A stretch of DNA of 64,000 bases, taken from NCBI RefSeq assembly GCF_001279005.1, contig NZ_LGCN01000265.1, positions 62,001 to 126,000 of the forward strand, written 5' to 3'. Source of the DNA: Streptomyces caelestis. GTDB taxonomy: Bacteria; Actinomycetota; Actinomycetes; Streptomycetales; Streptomycetaceae. Below the pieces are notes generated by a model, which made no database searches, had not been told where the DNA came from, and was given only the letters and a program-made list of their open reading frames with translations. The position numbers and the translations under genes are program-made. Positions 34,767 through 43,479 of this stretch are shown piece by piece (the stretch's first letter is position 1; every line of letters starts with the position of its first letter).

Positions 34767-35624
34767 ATGCCAGAAGCAGCCTCCGCCCAGCCCGTCCGGG
34801 CCGCCATCGGCGCCGGCGAGTTCGACCGCGACACCGCGCTCACCCCGCGTGCGCCCGGCGTCTACGACATCGACCTCTCCGCCGGCTGGACGATCATCAA
34901 CGCCGTCAACGGCGGCTATCTGCTGGCCGTCCTGGGCCGCGCGCTCGCGGACGCCCTGCCGCACGCCGACCCGTTCACCATCTCCGCGCACTACCTGACC
35001 GCCTCCCGGCCGGGCCCGGCGGTCGTCCGCACCGAGACCGTGCGCACCGGACGGACGCTGTCGACCGGCCAGGCCTCCCTCTTCCAGGTCGACGGGGAGG
35101 GCCGCGAGGTGGAGCGCATCCGCGTCCTCGCCTCCTACGGAGACCTGGACTCCCTCCCCGACGACGTCCGTACGACGGCCGAGCCGCCCGCGATGCCGCC
35201 GATGGAGCAGTGCCTCGGCCCCGAGGACGGTCCCGCCCCGGTCGACGGCAGTTCCGCCATCACCGAGCGCCTGATGCTCAAGCTGGACCCCTCGACCCTG
35301 GGATGGGCGCTCGGGCAGCCCTCCGGCAAGGGGGAGATGCGGGCCTGGTTCGGTCTCGCCGACGGCCGGGACCCCGATCCGCTCTCCCTGCTCCTCGCGG
35401 TGGACGCCCTGCCGCCGACCGCCTTCGAGCTGGGCCTGTCCGGCTGGGTCCCGACGGTGGAGCTGACCGTCCACGTCCGCTGCCGTCCGGCTCCGGGCCC
35501 GCTGCGCGTCTCGGTCACCACCCGCAACCTCGCCGGCGGCTTCCTGGAGGAGGACGCCGAGGTCTGGGACGCCGCCGACCGCCTGGTGGCCCAGTCCCGC
35601 CAACTGGCCCGGGCCCGCCTTTAA
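34767..35624 (+). CDS. Acyl-CoA thioesterase-like protein (double hotdog)
   Basis: A 285-residue protein with two hotdog halves. The first has WTIINAVNGGYLLAVLGRAL and FTISAHYLTASRPGPAVV; the second has LSLLLAVDALPPTAFELG and ELTVHVRCRPAPGPLRV. This fits the TesB-like/4HBT_3 family that hydrolyses acyl-CoA esters. ATG 34767 follows an AT-rich promoter-like stretch with TACTGT 11 bases upstream and no ribosome site, suggesting a near-leaderless mRNA. A TetR regulator is encoded convergently downstream. Confidence 0.8.
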   Translation: MPEAASAQPVRAAIGAGEFDRDTALTPRAPGVYDIDLSAGWTIINAVNGGYLLAVLGRALADALPHADPFTISAHYLTASRPGPAVVRTETVRTGRTLSTGQASLFQVDGEGREVERIRVLASYGDLDSLPDDVRTTAEPPAMPPMEQCLGPEDGPAPVDGSSAITERLMLKLDPSTLGWALGQPSGKGEMRAWFGLADGRDPDPLSLLLAVDALPPTAFELGLSGWVPTVELTVHVRCRPAPGPLRVSVTTRNLAGGFLEEDAEVWDAADRLVAQSRQLARARL

Positions 35625-35641
35625 GTCCGTCCGGCGAAATT

Positions 35642-35722
35642 CAGCCCCTCCGGCGTTTGAGGAGCGGGGGTCCGGGGGCAGCGCCCCCGGGATGGGACGG
35701 GTAGGGGCGGCGGGGGCGAAAA
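35642..35722 (+). repeat. 81-bp dispersed repeat, copy 1
   Basis: The first 50 bases, from CAGCCCCTCCGGCGTTTGAG to GCGCCCCCGGG, are identical to 44795-44844. The next 31 are similar and end GGCGGCGGGGGCGAAA in both. A stem CCGGGGGC/GCCCCCGG with an AGC loop lies inside. Both copies sit just after a gene end and may serve as terminators. From memory, this repeat is common in Streptomyces genomes. Confidence 0.85.
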
Positions 35723-35727
35723 ACCCC

Positions 35728-36375
35728 TCACCCACCCCCACCCACCCCGCCCTCCAGCCAGTGCGCACGCCCGATCCCGATCAACCGCATCCGACGCACC
35801 GCCGTCCGGAACACCCGCTCCCGCGCCCCCACCCCACTCACCGGCGCCTCCAGGAGCGCCGAAGCGGTCACGAGCATCTGATCGACGTACAACTGCGCCA
35901 GCATCATCAGATCCTCCTCCCCCCACCCCGCGGACACCGGATCCTCCGCCAGCGCTTCCCCCACCTCCACGGCGAACAGCGCCAGCTGATCCCGTATCGC
36001 CTCCCGCACCACCTGCACCCCGCCGTGCCGCTCCCGGGCGATGAACCGCACGTGCGCCGGGTGCGCGTCGACATGACGGGCGATCAGCCCGATCGCCCGC
36101 ACGATGCGTTCCTCGCCGTCCCCGGTCGTGGACACGATCGTCCGGATCATCGGGTGCAGACTGCCCAGTGCCTCCTCGACCAGCGCCACCCCCAGATCCT
36201 CGACGGAACGGAAGTGCCGGTAGAAGGCGGTCGGCGCCACCCCCGCCGCGCGGGTGACCTCACGCAGCCCGAGGCTGCTCAGACTCTGCTCCTCGAGCAG
36301 TTCCAGCGCCGCGTCGAGCAGCGCCCGCCGTGTCTTCTGCTTCTGGGCCTGCCGGACGCCGAGGGTGTGACTCAT
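35728..36375 (-). CDS. TetR family transcriptional regulator
   Basis: A 215-residue regulator with an N-terminal helix-turn-helix (TRRALLDAALELLEE, then LREVTRAAGVAPTAFYRHF). The C-terminal ligand-binding domain has a Gly-rich tail. It resembles the Streptomyces FadR/YsiA-like lipid-responsive TetR group, which would fit the neighbouring thioesterase; that is inference. It is divergent from two small membrane-protein genes, with candidate operators between them. Confidence 0.9.
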   Translation of the reverse strand: MSHTLGVRQAQKQKTRRALLDAALELLEEQSLSSLGLREVTRAAGVAPTAFYRHFRSVEDLGVALVEEALGSLHPMIRTIVSTTGDGEERIVRAIGLIARHVDAHPAHVRFIARERHGGVQVVREAIRDQLALFAVEVGEALAEDPVSAGWGEEDLMMLAQLYVDQMLVTASALLEAPVSGVGARERVFRTAVRRMRLIGIGRAHWLEGGVGGGG

Positions 36376-36386
36376 GCCATCCAGTC

Positions 36387-36396
36387 AACAGCTGTT
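36387..36396. promoter_or_regulatory. AACAGCTGTT palindrome near the TetR start
   Basis: A perfect 10-bp palindrome 11 bases upstream of the TetR ATG, where an autorepressor would block the promoter or initiation. Confidence 0.45.
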
Positions 36397-36440
36397 CTCC
36401 GACGTTGGGAAGTCATGACCCGCGCTAGGCTGGGAACTCA

Positions 36441-36468
36441 GTGAACAACTGTACCTACAATCGTTCAC
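36441..36468. promoter_or_regulatory. 28-bp imperfect palindrome, candidate TetR operator
   Basis: GTGAACAACTGTAC and CTACAATCGTTCAC are inverted with 11 of 14 matches and perfect GTGAAC/GTTCAC ends. It lies between the TetR gene and the divergent small membrane-protein gene, 19 bases before that gene's ATG. The size suits a TetR dimer or pair of dimers. Confidence 0.6.
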
Positions 36469-36487
36469 CGACCTGGGGGATCCACTC

Positions 36488-36661
36488 ATGCTGTTCCTCG
36501 TCGCCGCGCTGATGCTGCTGGGCGTCGCCCTGGGCACCGTCGCCCACGCCCCGCTCTCCTTCTCCGTCGTCGCGGGCGCCGTCATCGCCGTGTGGCTCGG
36601 CGTCTTCGCCCTGCGCGAGCGCCACGGCCATGGTCGTGGACGCGGCAGCTCGGCGCACTGA
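36488..36661 (+). CDS. 57-residue small membrane protein
   Basis: ATG 36488 follows GGGGGA at 7 bases. The peptide has two hydrophobic segments (LFLVAALMLLGVALGTVA and FSVVAGAVIAVWLGVFAL) and a basic, His/Gly-rich tail RERHGHGRGRG. It is the first gene divergent from the TetR regulator, directly behind the candidate operator, and is probably controlled by it. No family is recognised. Confidence 0.65.
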   Translation: MLFLVAALMLLGVALGTVAHAPLSFSVVAGAVIAVWLGVFALRERHGHGRGRGSSAH

Positions 36662-36713
36662 CCCGCACCGGGCCGTCCGTACCCCGTCCCTCCGACCGTG
36701 GGAGCCGATCATC

Positions 36714-36980
36714 ATGCACCTGACCGCACCGGCCGCCCGGCGCACCGGTCTCCGTGACGCCGACGGCATGGCCGTCGCGTCCTTCGTCCTGGGCCTGCTG
36801 GGCCTGCTCGTCCTCAACGTCTTCCTCGGCCCGACCGCCATCGTGCTGGCGGCCGTGGCGCTGTGGCGGGGCACGGCCCGACGCGGCCGCGCCTTCCTGG
36901 GGCTCGGCCTCGGTGTCGCCGACCTCCTCGTCCTGGCCGCGTTCATGCAGGTGGACAGCACGGTCTCGTGGAGCTTCTGA
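36714..36980 (+). CDS. DUF4190-type small membrane protein
   Basis: An 88-residue protein with the DUF4190 pattern: [27 protein letters not shown] as a first hydrophobic pair, then [28 protein letters not shown] 36714 follows GGGAG at 9 bases; the frame opens earlier at 36630 but that part is polar and overlaps the preceding gene. Function unknown. Probably co-transcribed with the 57-residue membrane protein. Confidence 0.75.
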   Translation: MHLTAPAARRTGLRDADGMAVASFVLGLLGLLVLNVFLGPTAIVLAAVALWRGTARRGRAFLGLGLGVADLLVLAAFMQVDSTVSWSF

Positions 36981-37034
36981 GCGGCCGGCGCGTCCCCCGT
37001 CGGCCGTGATCCGTGGCCGGTGCACGGGGCCCCG

Positions 37035-37040
37035 TAGAAT
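37035..37040 (+). promoter_or_regulatory. -10 element TAGAAT of the cysteine desulfurase gene
   Basis: TAGAAT lies 10 bases before ATG 37051 and no ribosome site is present, so the transcript is probably leaderless or nearly so. Confidence 0.5.
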
Positions 37041-37050
37041 CGGCCCCACC

Positions 37051-38220
37051 ATGGCTTACCTCGACCACGCCGCGACCACCCCGATGCTTCCCGAGGCAGT
37101 CGAGGCACTCGCCGCGCACCTGGGCGTCACCGGCAACGCCTCCTCCCTCCACGCGGCCGGCCGCCGCGCCCGGCGCACCGTCGAGGAGGCCCGCGAAACC
37201 CTCGCCGAGGCGCTCGGCGCCCGGCCCAGCGAGATCGTCCTCACCTCCGGCGGAACCGAGGCCGACAACCTCGCCGTGAAGGGCCTGTACTGGTCCCGCC
37301 GCGACGCGGACCCGGCCCGCACCCGGGTCCTCGCCAGCCCCGTCGAACACCACGCCGTCCTCGACGCCGTCCACTGGCTCGGCGAGCACGAGGGCGCCAC
37401 CGTCGAGTACCTGCCGGTCGACCCCCACGGCCGGGTCCACCCGGACGCCCTGCGCGAGGCCATCGCCCGCAACCCCGACGACGTCGCCCTCGCCACCGTC
37501 ATGTGGGCCAACAACGAGATCGGGACGATCCTGCCGGTCCGCGAACTCGCCGGAATCGCGGCCGAGTTCGGTGTGCCGCTGCACTCCGACGCGGTCCAGG
37601 CCTTCGGGCAGGTCCCGGTGGACTTCGCCGCGTCTGGGCTCGCCGCGATGACCGTGTCCGGCCACAAGATCGGCGGTCCGTACGGCATCGGCGCGCTGCT
37701 CCTGGGCCGCGAACACACCCCCGTGCCCGTCCTGCACGGCGGCGGCCAGGAACGCCACGTCCGCTCCGGCACCCTCGACGTCCCCGCCGTCGCCGCCTTC
37801 GCGACGGCCGGACGGCTCGCCGCCGAGCGGCAGGAGTGGTTCGCCCGCGAGATCGGCAGGCTGCGCGACGACCTGGTCGCCGCGGTCCGCGAGGCCGTGC
37901 CGGACGCCGTCCTCGGCGGCGACCCCGCCCCCGGGGGGCGTCTTCCGGCCAACGCGCACTTCACCTTCCCCGGCTGCGAGGGCGACTCCCTGCTGCTCCT
38001 CCTGGACGCCCAGGGCATCGAGTGCTCCACCGGCTCCGCCTGCACCGCCGGCGTCGCCCAGCCCAGCCACGTCCTCCTGGCCACCGGGGTGGAACCCGAC
38101 CTGGCCCGCGGCACCCTGCGCTTCTCCCTGGGTCACACCTCCACGGAGGCCGACGTGGAAGCCGTGGCCAAGGCCATCGGCCCGGCGGTGGAACGGGCCC
38201 GCGCGGCGGGACTGAGCTAA
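37051..38220 (+). CDS. Cysteine desulfurase, NifS/IscS class
   Basis: A 389-residue PLP enzyme that takes sulfur from cysteine as an enzyme persulfide. It begins [21 protein letters not shown] contacts include [15 protein letters not shown] [21 protein letters not shown] and [10 protein letters not shown]. The PLP lysine is K206 in [12 protein letters not shown], and the catalytic cysteine is C331 in TGSACTAG. It is encoded just before mnmA and is the likely sulfur donor for tRNA 2-thiouridine. Its stop overlaps the convergent amidase gene by 3 bases. Confidence 0.95.
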   Translation: MAYLDHAATTPMLPEAVEALAAHLGVTGNASSLHAAGRRARRTVEEARETLAEALGARPSEIVLTSGGTEADNLAVKGLYWSRRDADPARTRVLASPVEHHAVLDAVHWLGEHEGATVEYLPVDPHGRVHPDALREAIARNPDDVALATVMWANNEIGTILPVRELAGIAAEFGVPLHSDAVQAFGQVPVDFAASGLAAMTVSGHKIGGPYGIGALLLGREHTPVPVLHGGGQERHVRSGTLDVPAVAAFATAGRLAAERQEWFAREIGRLRDDLVAAVREAVPDAVLGGDPAPGGRLPANAHFTFPGCEGDSLLLLLDAQGIECSTGSACTAGVAQPSHVLLATGVEPDLARGTLRFSLGHTSTEADVEAVAKAIGPAVERARAAGLS

Positions 38221-38921
38221 CCCGCCGTGGCGGACGGGGAGCCCGAAGGGCCGGTCCGGGCCTGTTCCGTGCGGGCCCGCCGGACCAGCTCCATGTAGCG
38301 GTCCCAGTCCCAGTGCGGGCCCGGGTCGGTGTGGTCCGTGCCCGGGACCTCGACGTGGCCGAGGATGTGATCGCGGTCGACGGGTATGTCGTAACGGGCG
38401 CATATGCGGGCCGTGAGGCGGGCCGAGGCCTCGTACATCTCGTCCGTGAGGTCCTCGGGGCGGTCCACGAAGCCCTCGTGCTCGATGCCGACACTGCGCT
38501 CGTTGTAGTCGCGGTTGCCCGCGTGGTACGCCACGTCCAGCTCGCGGATCATCTGGGCGACCCGGCCGTCCTGGCCCACGATGTAGTGCGAGGCGGCCTT
38601 GTGCCCCGGATCCTGGAACGCCCGCACCGCGCTGTCGAAGCTGCCCTGGGTGACATGGACGATCACCATGTCGACGCCGAAGTCGTCCGGCCGGTCCGCG
38701 CGGCGCCAGTTGGCGTCCGAGGCCGCCACCCAGCGGGCGCCCGCGTAGTCGACGGCGCCCGGCTCACGCGGTTTCTCGACCCCGGGCACGCGCCACCACA
38801 GCCGCGCCAGTTCGTCCCGCGCCAGCGCCGCCGTGCCCGCCGCTGCCGCCACCCCGCCCACGATCAGGGCCCGCCGCCCGATGCGCCGGTCCCCGTCCTC
38901 GGATGCTCTTCTCGCCCCCAT
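38217..38921 (-). CDS. N-acetylmuramoyl-L-alanine amidase, Tat-exported
   Basis: A 234-residue protein. A twin-arginine-like leader [20 protein letters not shown] is followed by an amidase_2 (T7 lysozyme/PGRP) domain: [10 protein letters not shown] with a zinc His, [51 protein letters not shown] and PHWDWDRY. It cleaves the amide between MurNAc and the stem peptide, acting outside the membrane. ATG 38921 was chosen because the leader begins there. It lies convergent to the desulfurase and divergent from mnmA. Confidence 0.88.
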   Translation of the reverse strand: MGARRASEDGDRRIGRRALIVGGVAAAAGTAALARDELARLWWRVPGVEKPREPGAVDYAGARWVAASDANWRRADRPDDFGVDMVIVHVTQGSFDSAVRAFQDPGHKAASHYIVGQDGRVAQMIRELDVAYHAGNRDYNERSVGIEHEGFVDRPEDLTDEMYEASARLTARICARYDIPVDRDHILGHVEVPGTDHTDPGPHWDWDRYMELVRRARTEQARTGPSGSPSATAG

Positions 38922-38981
38922 GTGATCAGGAACGGATACCCGGCGGCCGTGGTTCCCGCACCCCCGTACCCTGGAGGGGTT

Positions 38982-40112
38982 ATGACTGAGACCTCGCAGC
39001 GCTCCCGCCCCCTCCGCGTCCTGGCCGCCATGTCCGGCGGAGTCGACTCCGCCGTCGCCGCCGCCCGCGCGGCCGAAGCGGGCCACGACGTGACCGGCGT
39101 CCACCTCGCGCTCTCCGCGAACCCGCAGTCGTTCCGTACCGGCGCGCGGGGCTGCTGCACCATCGAGGACTCGCGCGACGCCCGCCGCGCCGCCGACGTC
39201 ATCGGCATCCCGTTCTACGTGTGGGACCTCGCCGACCGCTTCCGCGAGGACGTCGTCGAGGACTTCGTCGCCGAGTACGAGGCCGGCCGCACCCCCAACC
39301 CGTGCCTGCGCTGCAACGAGAAGATCAAGTTCGCCGCCCTGCTGGACAAGGCGCTGGCGCTCGGCTTCGACGCGGTCTGCACCGGCCACTACGCCCAGGT
39401 GATCCTGCGCGAGGACGGCACCCGCGAACTGCACCGCGCCTCCGACATGGCCAAGGACCAGAGCTACGTCCTCGGCGTGCTCGACGACCGCCAGCTCGCC
39501 CACGCCATGTTCCCCCTCGGCGACACGGTCACCACCAAGGAGGAGATCCGCGCGGAGGCCGAGCGGCGCGGACTCGCCGTCGCCAAGAAGCCCGACTCGC
39601 ACGACATCTGCTTCATCGCCGACGGCGACACCCAGGGCTTCCTCGCGAACCGTCTCGGCAAGGCCGAAGGCGACATCGTCGACGAGTCCGGCGCCAAGGT
39701 CGGCAGCCACGAGGGCGCGTACGGCTTCACCATCGGCCAGCGCAAGGGCCTGCGGATCGGCACCCCCGCCCCCGACGGCAAGCCCCGCTACGTCCTCGAC
39801 ATCTCCCCGGTGACCAACACCGTCACCGTCGGCCCCGCGGCGGCCCTCGACGTCACCGCCCTCACCGCGATCAGGCCCCGCTGGTGCGGCGCCGCCCCCA
39901 CCGGCCCCGGCGCCTACACGGCCCAGCTGCGCGCCCACGGCGGCGAGACCGAGGTGAGGGCGGAACTCGTCGACGGCACCCTGGAGGTCTCGTTCACCGA
40001 GCCGGTCCGCGGCGTCGCCCCAGGCCAGGCGATCGTCCTGTACGACGGCACCCGCGTGGTGGGCTCGGCGACGATCGCCTCGACGGTGCGGGCGACGGCC
40101 GGCGTGGCCTGA
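38982..40112 (+). CDS. mnmA: tRNA-specific 2-thiouridylase MnmA
   Basis: A 376-residue enzyme adding sulfur to U34 of tRNAs for Lys, Glu and Gln. The PP-loop motif is [12 protein letters not shown]. The catalytic cysteines are C108 in [13 protein letters not shown] and C210 in [11 protein letters not shown], and FTIGQRKGL and the C-terminal OB-like domain are present. ATG 38982 follows GGAGGGG. It is probably partnered with the cysteine desulfurase encoded 760 bases upstream. A strong hairpin follows at 40349. Confidence 0.97.
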   Translation: MTETSQRSRPLRVLAAMSGGVDSAVAAARAAEAGHDVTGVHLALSANPQSFRTGARGCCTIEDSRDARRAADVIGIPFYVWDLADRFREDVVEDFVAEYEAGRTPNPCLRCNEKIKFAALLDKALALGFDAVCTGHYAQVILREDGTRELHRASDMAKDQSYVLGVLDDRQLAHAMFPLGDTVTTKEEIRAEAERRGLAVAKKPDSHDICFIADGDTQGFLANRLGKAEGDIVDESGAKVGSHEGAYGFTIGQRKGLRIGTPAPDGKPRYVLDISPVTNTVTVGPAAALDVTALTAIRPRWCGAAPTGPGAYTAQLRAHGGETEVRAELVDGTLEVSFTEPVRGVAPGQAIVLYDGTRVVGSATIASTVRATAGVA

Positions 40113-40390
40113 CGGCGCTCCTCCAGGCCCGGTACGGGAAGAGCGCGGTCAACGTTCGCAGCTGGGTCGACGACTCGCCGGCCGCGAAGCCGCAGAACGT
40201 GCGCGCGCATGTGTGCGGAGGTGTGCCGAAGGCGGAGATCGACGCGCAGAAGGAGGCCTTCGAGGCCTACGGTGCGGACCGCCACCACGAGCCGCGCGGC
40301 GAATACACGTACGGGGCTCCGGCCCGGCGGGCGGTCTCTGCCCGAGGCCACGGGCATCGGCGCACCGACGCGGCGCCGATGCCCGTGTGA
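40113..40390 (+). pseudogene. Possible gene relic downstream of mnmA
   Basis: In one frame the stretch reads as ordinary protein with high GC3 up to about 40316 (ALLQARYGKSAVNVRSW, then KAEIDAQKEAFEAYGADRHH), then becomes low-complexity and stops at 40388. No start codon with a ribosome site is found and no family is recognised. It looks like the interior or tail of a decayed gene. It may also be chance, since Streptomyces spacers often look coding. Confidence 0.3.
40349..40387 (+). terminator. Perfect 15-bp stem-loop downstream of mnmA
   Basis: CACGGGCATCGGCGC (40349-40363) and GCGCCGATGCCCGTG (40373-40387) are perfectly complementary around a 9-base loop. No U-tract follows, which is common for Streptomyces terminators. 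The remaining spacer to 40582 shows no clear feature. Confidence 0.65.
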
Positions 40391-40582
40391 GCGCCGGGAC
40401 GCCCCCGGAGACACGGGGTTGAACCTGATGGCGTTCCGTTCCGCGCGGTCCGGTGCCGGCCCCCGCGGTACGGCAGCCGGCGGTACGCGTTCACGGACAC
40501 ACGATTCCCCCACCCGGGTGATCCCTCGGCGCGCATCGCCCCGGACCCGTGTCCCAGGCGTCCGCTCCGGCGATCACCGGGT

Positions 40583-42082
40583 GTGACTCATCGGATCTCC
40601 GGCCTCTCGCGCCGTACCCGCACCGCCGCCGAGGCGGACACGGCCGCCCGGCTGGACGCGATCCGCGACGCCCCACGCCTGGCCGAGGACTTCTTCCGCC
40701 GACTGCCCAAGGGCGGTGACCTGCACAACCACCTCTCCGGCGCGGTCTCCACCGAGTACCTCGTCGAACTGGCCGCCGAGGACGGGCTGTGCGTCGACAC
40801 CTCGACGATGACCGCCGTCGCACCGCCGTGCGGCGAGGGCACCCGCCCCGCCGCGGACGCCCGCACCGACCGTGCCTTCCACGACGCGCTCGTGCGCGCC
40901 TGGTCCATGCAGGACTTCCCGGCCGACGGCAACGGCCACGACCACTTCTTCGACGCCTTCGGCAAGTTCGGCGAGGTGACGTGGCGCCACCGCGGGAAGC
41001 TGCTCGCCGAGGTCGCCGACGACGTCGCCGCGCAGAACCAGTTCTACCTGGAGACCATGGTCACCCCGGCCTCCGACGGGGCGAAGCAGCTCGCGGCGGA
41101 GGTCGGCTGGGACCCGGATCTCGCCCGGCTGCACGAGAAGCTGACGGCCGGGGGCAAGCTGGACCGGCTGGTCGCCGAGGCCCGGAAGGAGTCCGACGAC
41201 GCCGACACCGAATTCCGCACCGCCGCCCGCTGCGACACCGGCAGCCCCCGGCCCGCCTGCCGCCTCCCGGTGCGCTGGATCTCCCAGGTCTCGCGCGGCA
41301 GTTCACCGGAGCGGGTCTTCACGCAGATGGCGCTCGGCATGCGCCTGGCCGAGCGCGACCCCCGGTTCGTCGCGGTCAACCTGGTCCAGCCCGAGGACTC
41401 GGAGAGCGCACTGCGCGACTACAGCCTCCAGATGCGCATGCTGCGGTACCTCCGGGGCGTCTACCCCGGGGCGCACGTCACCCTGCACGCCGGTGAGCTG
41501 TGGCCCGGCCTGGTGAAGCCCGCCGACCTCGCCTTCCACATCAAGGAGGCCGTGGACGTCGCCCGCGCCGACCGCATCGGTCACGGGGTCGACCTCCTCC
41601 ACGAGGACGACTGGCAGCGCACCGCGCGCACCATGGCCGTCCGCGAGACCGCCGTCGAGGTCCCCTTCACCAGCAACGCCCAGATCCTCGGAGTGCGCGG
41701 CGCCGACCACCCCTTCGAGACCTACCGCGCCTACGGCGTGCCCATCGTGCTGGCCACCGACGACCCCGGCGTCAGCCGGATCGACATCAGCCACGAGTAC
41801 CGGTATGCCGCCGACACGTACGGCCTGTCCTACCCGGAGTTGAAGGACCTCGCCCGCGCCTCCCTGGAGTACGCCTTCCTCCCGGGCGCGAGCCTCTGGC
41901 GGGGCAACCCCACCCGTGACGGCTACCGTCCGGCCGCCGACTGCCGGAGCACCGAGCTCGGCACCGCCCGCCCCGGCGCGGACTGCCGGCGCCTGCTGGA
42001 CGCCAGCCCGAAGGCCGCCGCACAGTGGAAGCAGGAAAGGGCCTTCCACCACTTCGAGTCGAAATTCCGCGCCCACTCCTGA
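40583..42082 (+). CDS. Adenosine deaminase-like (ADGF-type) protein, apparently without signal peptide
   Basis: A 499-residue amidohydrolase. Zinc and catalytic motifs of adenosine deaminase are present: LPKGGDLHNHLSGA (HxH), VTLHAGE, DRIGHGVDL, a FTSNAQIL segment and VLATDDPG. It probably converts (deoxy)adenosine to inosine. Six cysteines occur as three close pairs (C-x13-C, C-x8-C, C-x15-C-like), a pattern of secreted proteins, and the family in Streptomyces is often exported. Yet GTG 40583 leads straight into RRTRTAAEADTAARLD with no hydrophobic leader, and no upstream in-frame start exists. The N-terminus may be lost or frameshifted. Confidence 0.75.
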   Translation: MTHRISGLSRRTRTAAEADTAARLDAIRDAPRLAEDFFRRLPKGGDLHNHLSGAVSTEYLVELAAEDGLCVDTSTMTAVAPPCGEGTRPAADARTDRAFHDALVRAWSMQDFPADGNGHDHFFDAFGKFGEVTWRHRGKLLAEVADDVAAQNQFYLETMVTPASDGAKQLAAEVGWDPDLARLHEKLTAGGKLDRLVAEARKESDDADTEFRTAARCDTGSPRPACRLPVRWISQVSRGSSPERVFTQMALGMRLAERDPRFVAVNLVQPEDSESALRDYSLQMRMLRYLRGVYPGAHVTLHAGELWPGLVKPADLAFHIKEAVDVARADRIGHGVDLLHEDDWQRTARTMAVRETAVEVPFTSNAQILGVRGADHPFETYRAYGVPIVLATDDPGVSRIDISHEYRYAADTYGLSYPELKDLARASLEYAFLPGASLWRGNPTRDGYRPAADCRSTELGTARPGADCRRLLDASPKAAAQWKQERAFHHFESKFRAHS

Positions 42083-42094
42083 CCCGCCCCCGAT

Positions 42095-42135
42095 GCCGTG
42101 AGTCCCCACGCGCCCGCGCCGCGGGGACTCACGGC
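42095..42135. terminator. Bidirectional terminator between convergent genes
   Basis: GCCGTGAGTCCCC and GGGGACTCACGGC form a perfect 13-bp stem around a 15-base loop. It lies between the deaminase-like gene and the convergent hydrolase gene. Confidence 0.75.
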
Positions 42136-42154
42136 CCTGGTGGCGCCCCCTCGC

Positions 42155-42934
42155 TCACCGGGCGAAGAACTCCGCCAGGACCGGCGCCAGGACGTCCGGC
42201 TCCACCATGTGGGTCTGGCCCCCCAGGGCGCGGTACGTGCCCCGGGGGACGGACTCCGCGATCGCCCGCGCGGCCCCGCGCATCCACGCCGGGCTCGCGT
42301 CGCCCGCGATCGACAGCACCGGCACCCGGATCGACGCCAGCAGCTCGCGCGGGACGCTCCCGTCGCCCATCACGGCGTCGTCGTACGCGAGGCTCGGCGC
42401 GATCGACTCCATCCCGGCCCACAGCGGTGACTGCCGCGCGCCCCGGATGACCTCCTCGCCCAGTCCGGTCAGCCGCAGGAAGAGCTCCACCGCGTCCCCG
42501 CGCCGCCCCTCGGCGAGCGCCGCGGTCAGCTGCTCGGTGTACCGCGCGCGTTCCTCCAGGGCGTCGGACGACATCGCGTACGGCGTCTCGTACACGGCGA
42601 CGTGGCGCACCGGGAGTCCGCCCGCCGCCGCCCTGAGCGCCAGCGCGCCGCCCGAGGAGACGCCGTACAGCGCGGCCTCGCCGCCCACCGCCTCGATCAG
42701 CGCCGCCAGGTCCTCGACCTCGCGCTCCACCGCGTACGGCGCCGCGTCCCCGCTGGCGCCCCGGCCCCGGCGGTCGTACACGACCACCCGGAACCGCTCC
42801 GAGAGACGGGCCGCCAGCGGGGCCACCGTGCCGCCCGTCGACATCGCGCCACTGACGAGAACGATCGTGGCGCCCCGCCCGGCGCTCTCGTACGCCAGGG
42901 AGGTGCCGTCACGCGAAGCAATGTTCTTGTCCAT
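42155..42934 (-). CDS. Alpha/beta hydrolase
   Basis: A 259-residue hydrolase with an oxyanion strand IVLVSGAMSTGG, a YDRRGRGASG motif, the nucleophile elbow LYGVSSGGAL, a SIAGDASPAWM acid region and a GQTHMVEPD histidine. ATG 42934 lacks a strong ribosome site. These features fit esterases and peroxidase-type hydrolases of the alpha/beta fold; the substrate cannot be told from sequence. Confidence 0.85.
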   Translation of the reverse strand: MDKNIASRDGTSLAYESAGRGATIVLVSGAMSTGGTVAPLAARLSERFRVVVYDRRGRGASGDAAPYAVEREVEDLAALIEAVGGEAALYGVSSGGALALRAAAGGLPVRHVAVYETPYAMSSDALEERARYTEQLTAALAEGRRGDAVELFLRLTGLGEEVIRGARQSPLWAGMESIAPSLAYDDAVMGDGSVPRELLASIRVPVLSIAGDASPAWMRGAARAIAESVPRGTYRALGGQTHMVEPDVLAPVLAEFFAR

Positions 42935-43014
42935 GTCACGCCAGACTGCCGCACGGGGCGGCGTTCGTCGGTGAGGCGGGCGGCGCGTTCGACCATCACA
43001 ACCCGTTCAACTGA

Positions 43015-43338
43015 TCAGCCGACTTCCACCTCGTAGAAGCAGAGGTGGTCCTTGATCCGCGCGACGTCCGGCTTCGGCTCCGGGTACGCCCAGGCCAGAT
43101 CCGCCGCGTCCGGCAGCGACCAGTAGGACGCGGTGCCCTTGAAGGGGCAGCGCGTGTGCGTCCCGGAGGGCGTCAGCAGGTCGAGCCGGACGTCCGCCGG
43201 CGGGATGTAGTACCGGTCGGGACACCCCGTCTCCTTCAGCAGCAGCGCCCCGTCGCTCTCCGCCAGCACCTGCCCGCCGTGCACCACGCGCACGTGCCGG
43301 TCACTGGCCTCGATGGTGATGCGGTGGCCTGTGGTCAC
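43015..43338 (-). CDS. DUF427 domain protein
   Basis: A 107-residue protein showing the DUF427 pattern: a VRVVHGGQVLAESD start, YYIPPADVRLDLL, a HTRCPFKGTASYWSL core and a WAYPEPKPD end. GTG 43338 was chosen because AGGAGGA lies 8 bases upstream; the long frame upstream has no site. Function unknown; the family has a small beta fold with a conserved CPFKG motif. Confidence 0.85.
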   Translation of the reverse strand: MTTGHRITIEASDRHVRVVHGGQVLAESDGALLLKETGCPDRYYIPPADVRLDLLTPSGTHTRCPFKGTASYWSLPDAADLAWAYPEPKPDVARIKDHLCFYEVEVG

Positions 43339-43479
43339 GATCGTTCCTCCTCGGATGGCCGACTCCACGAGTACAGCGCACCCCGAAGCGGACTTCTTCC
43401 CGAGGAGGACCCGGCTGCCGCACCGGCGGTCGAGGACGCGGCCGGCCGCGACGTCCGACCGGGCCCGTACTGTGGGTCC

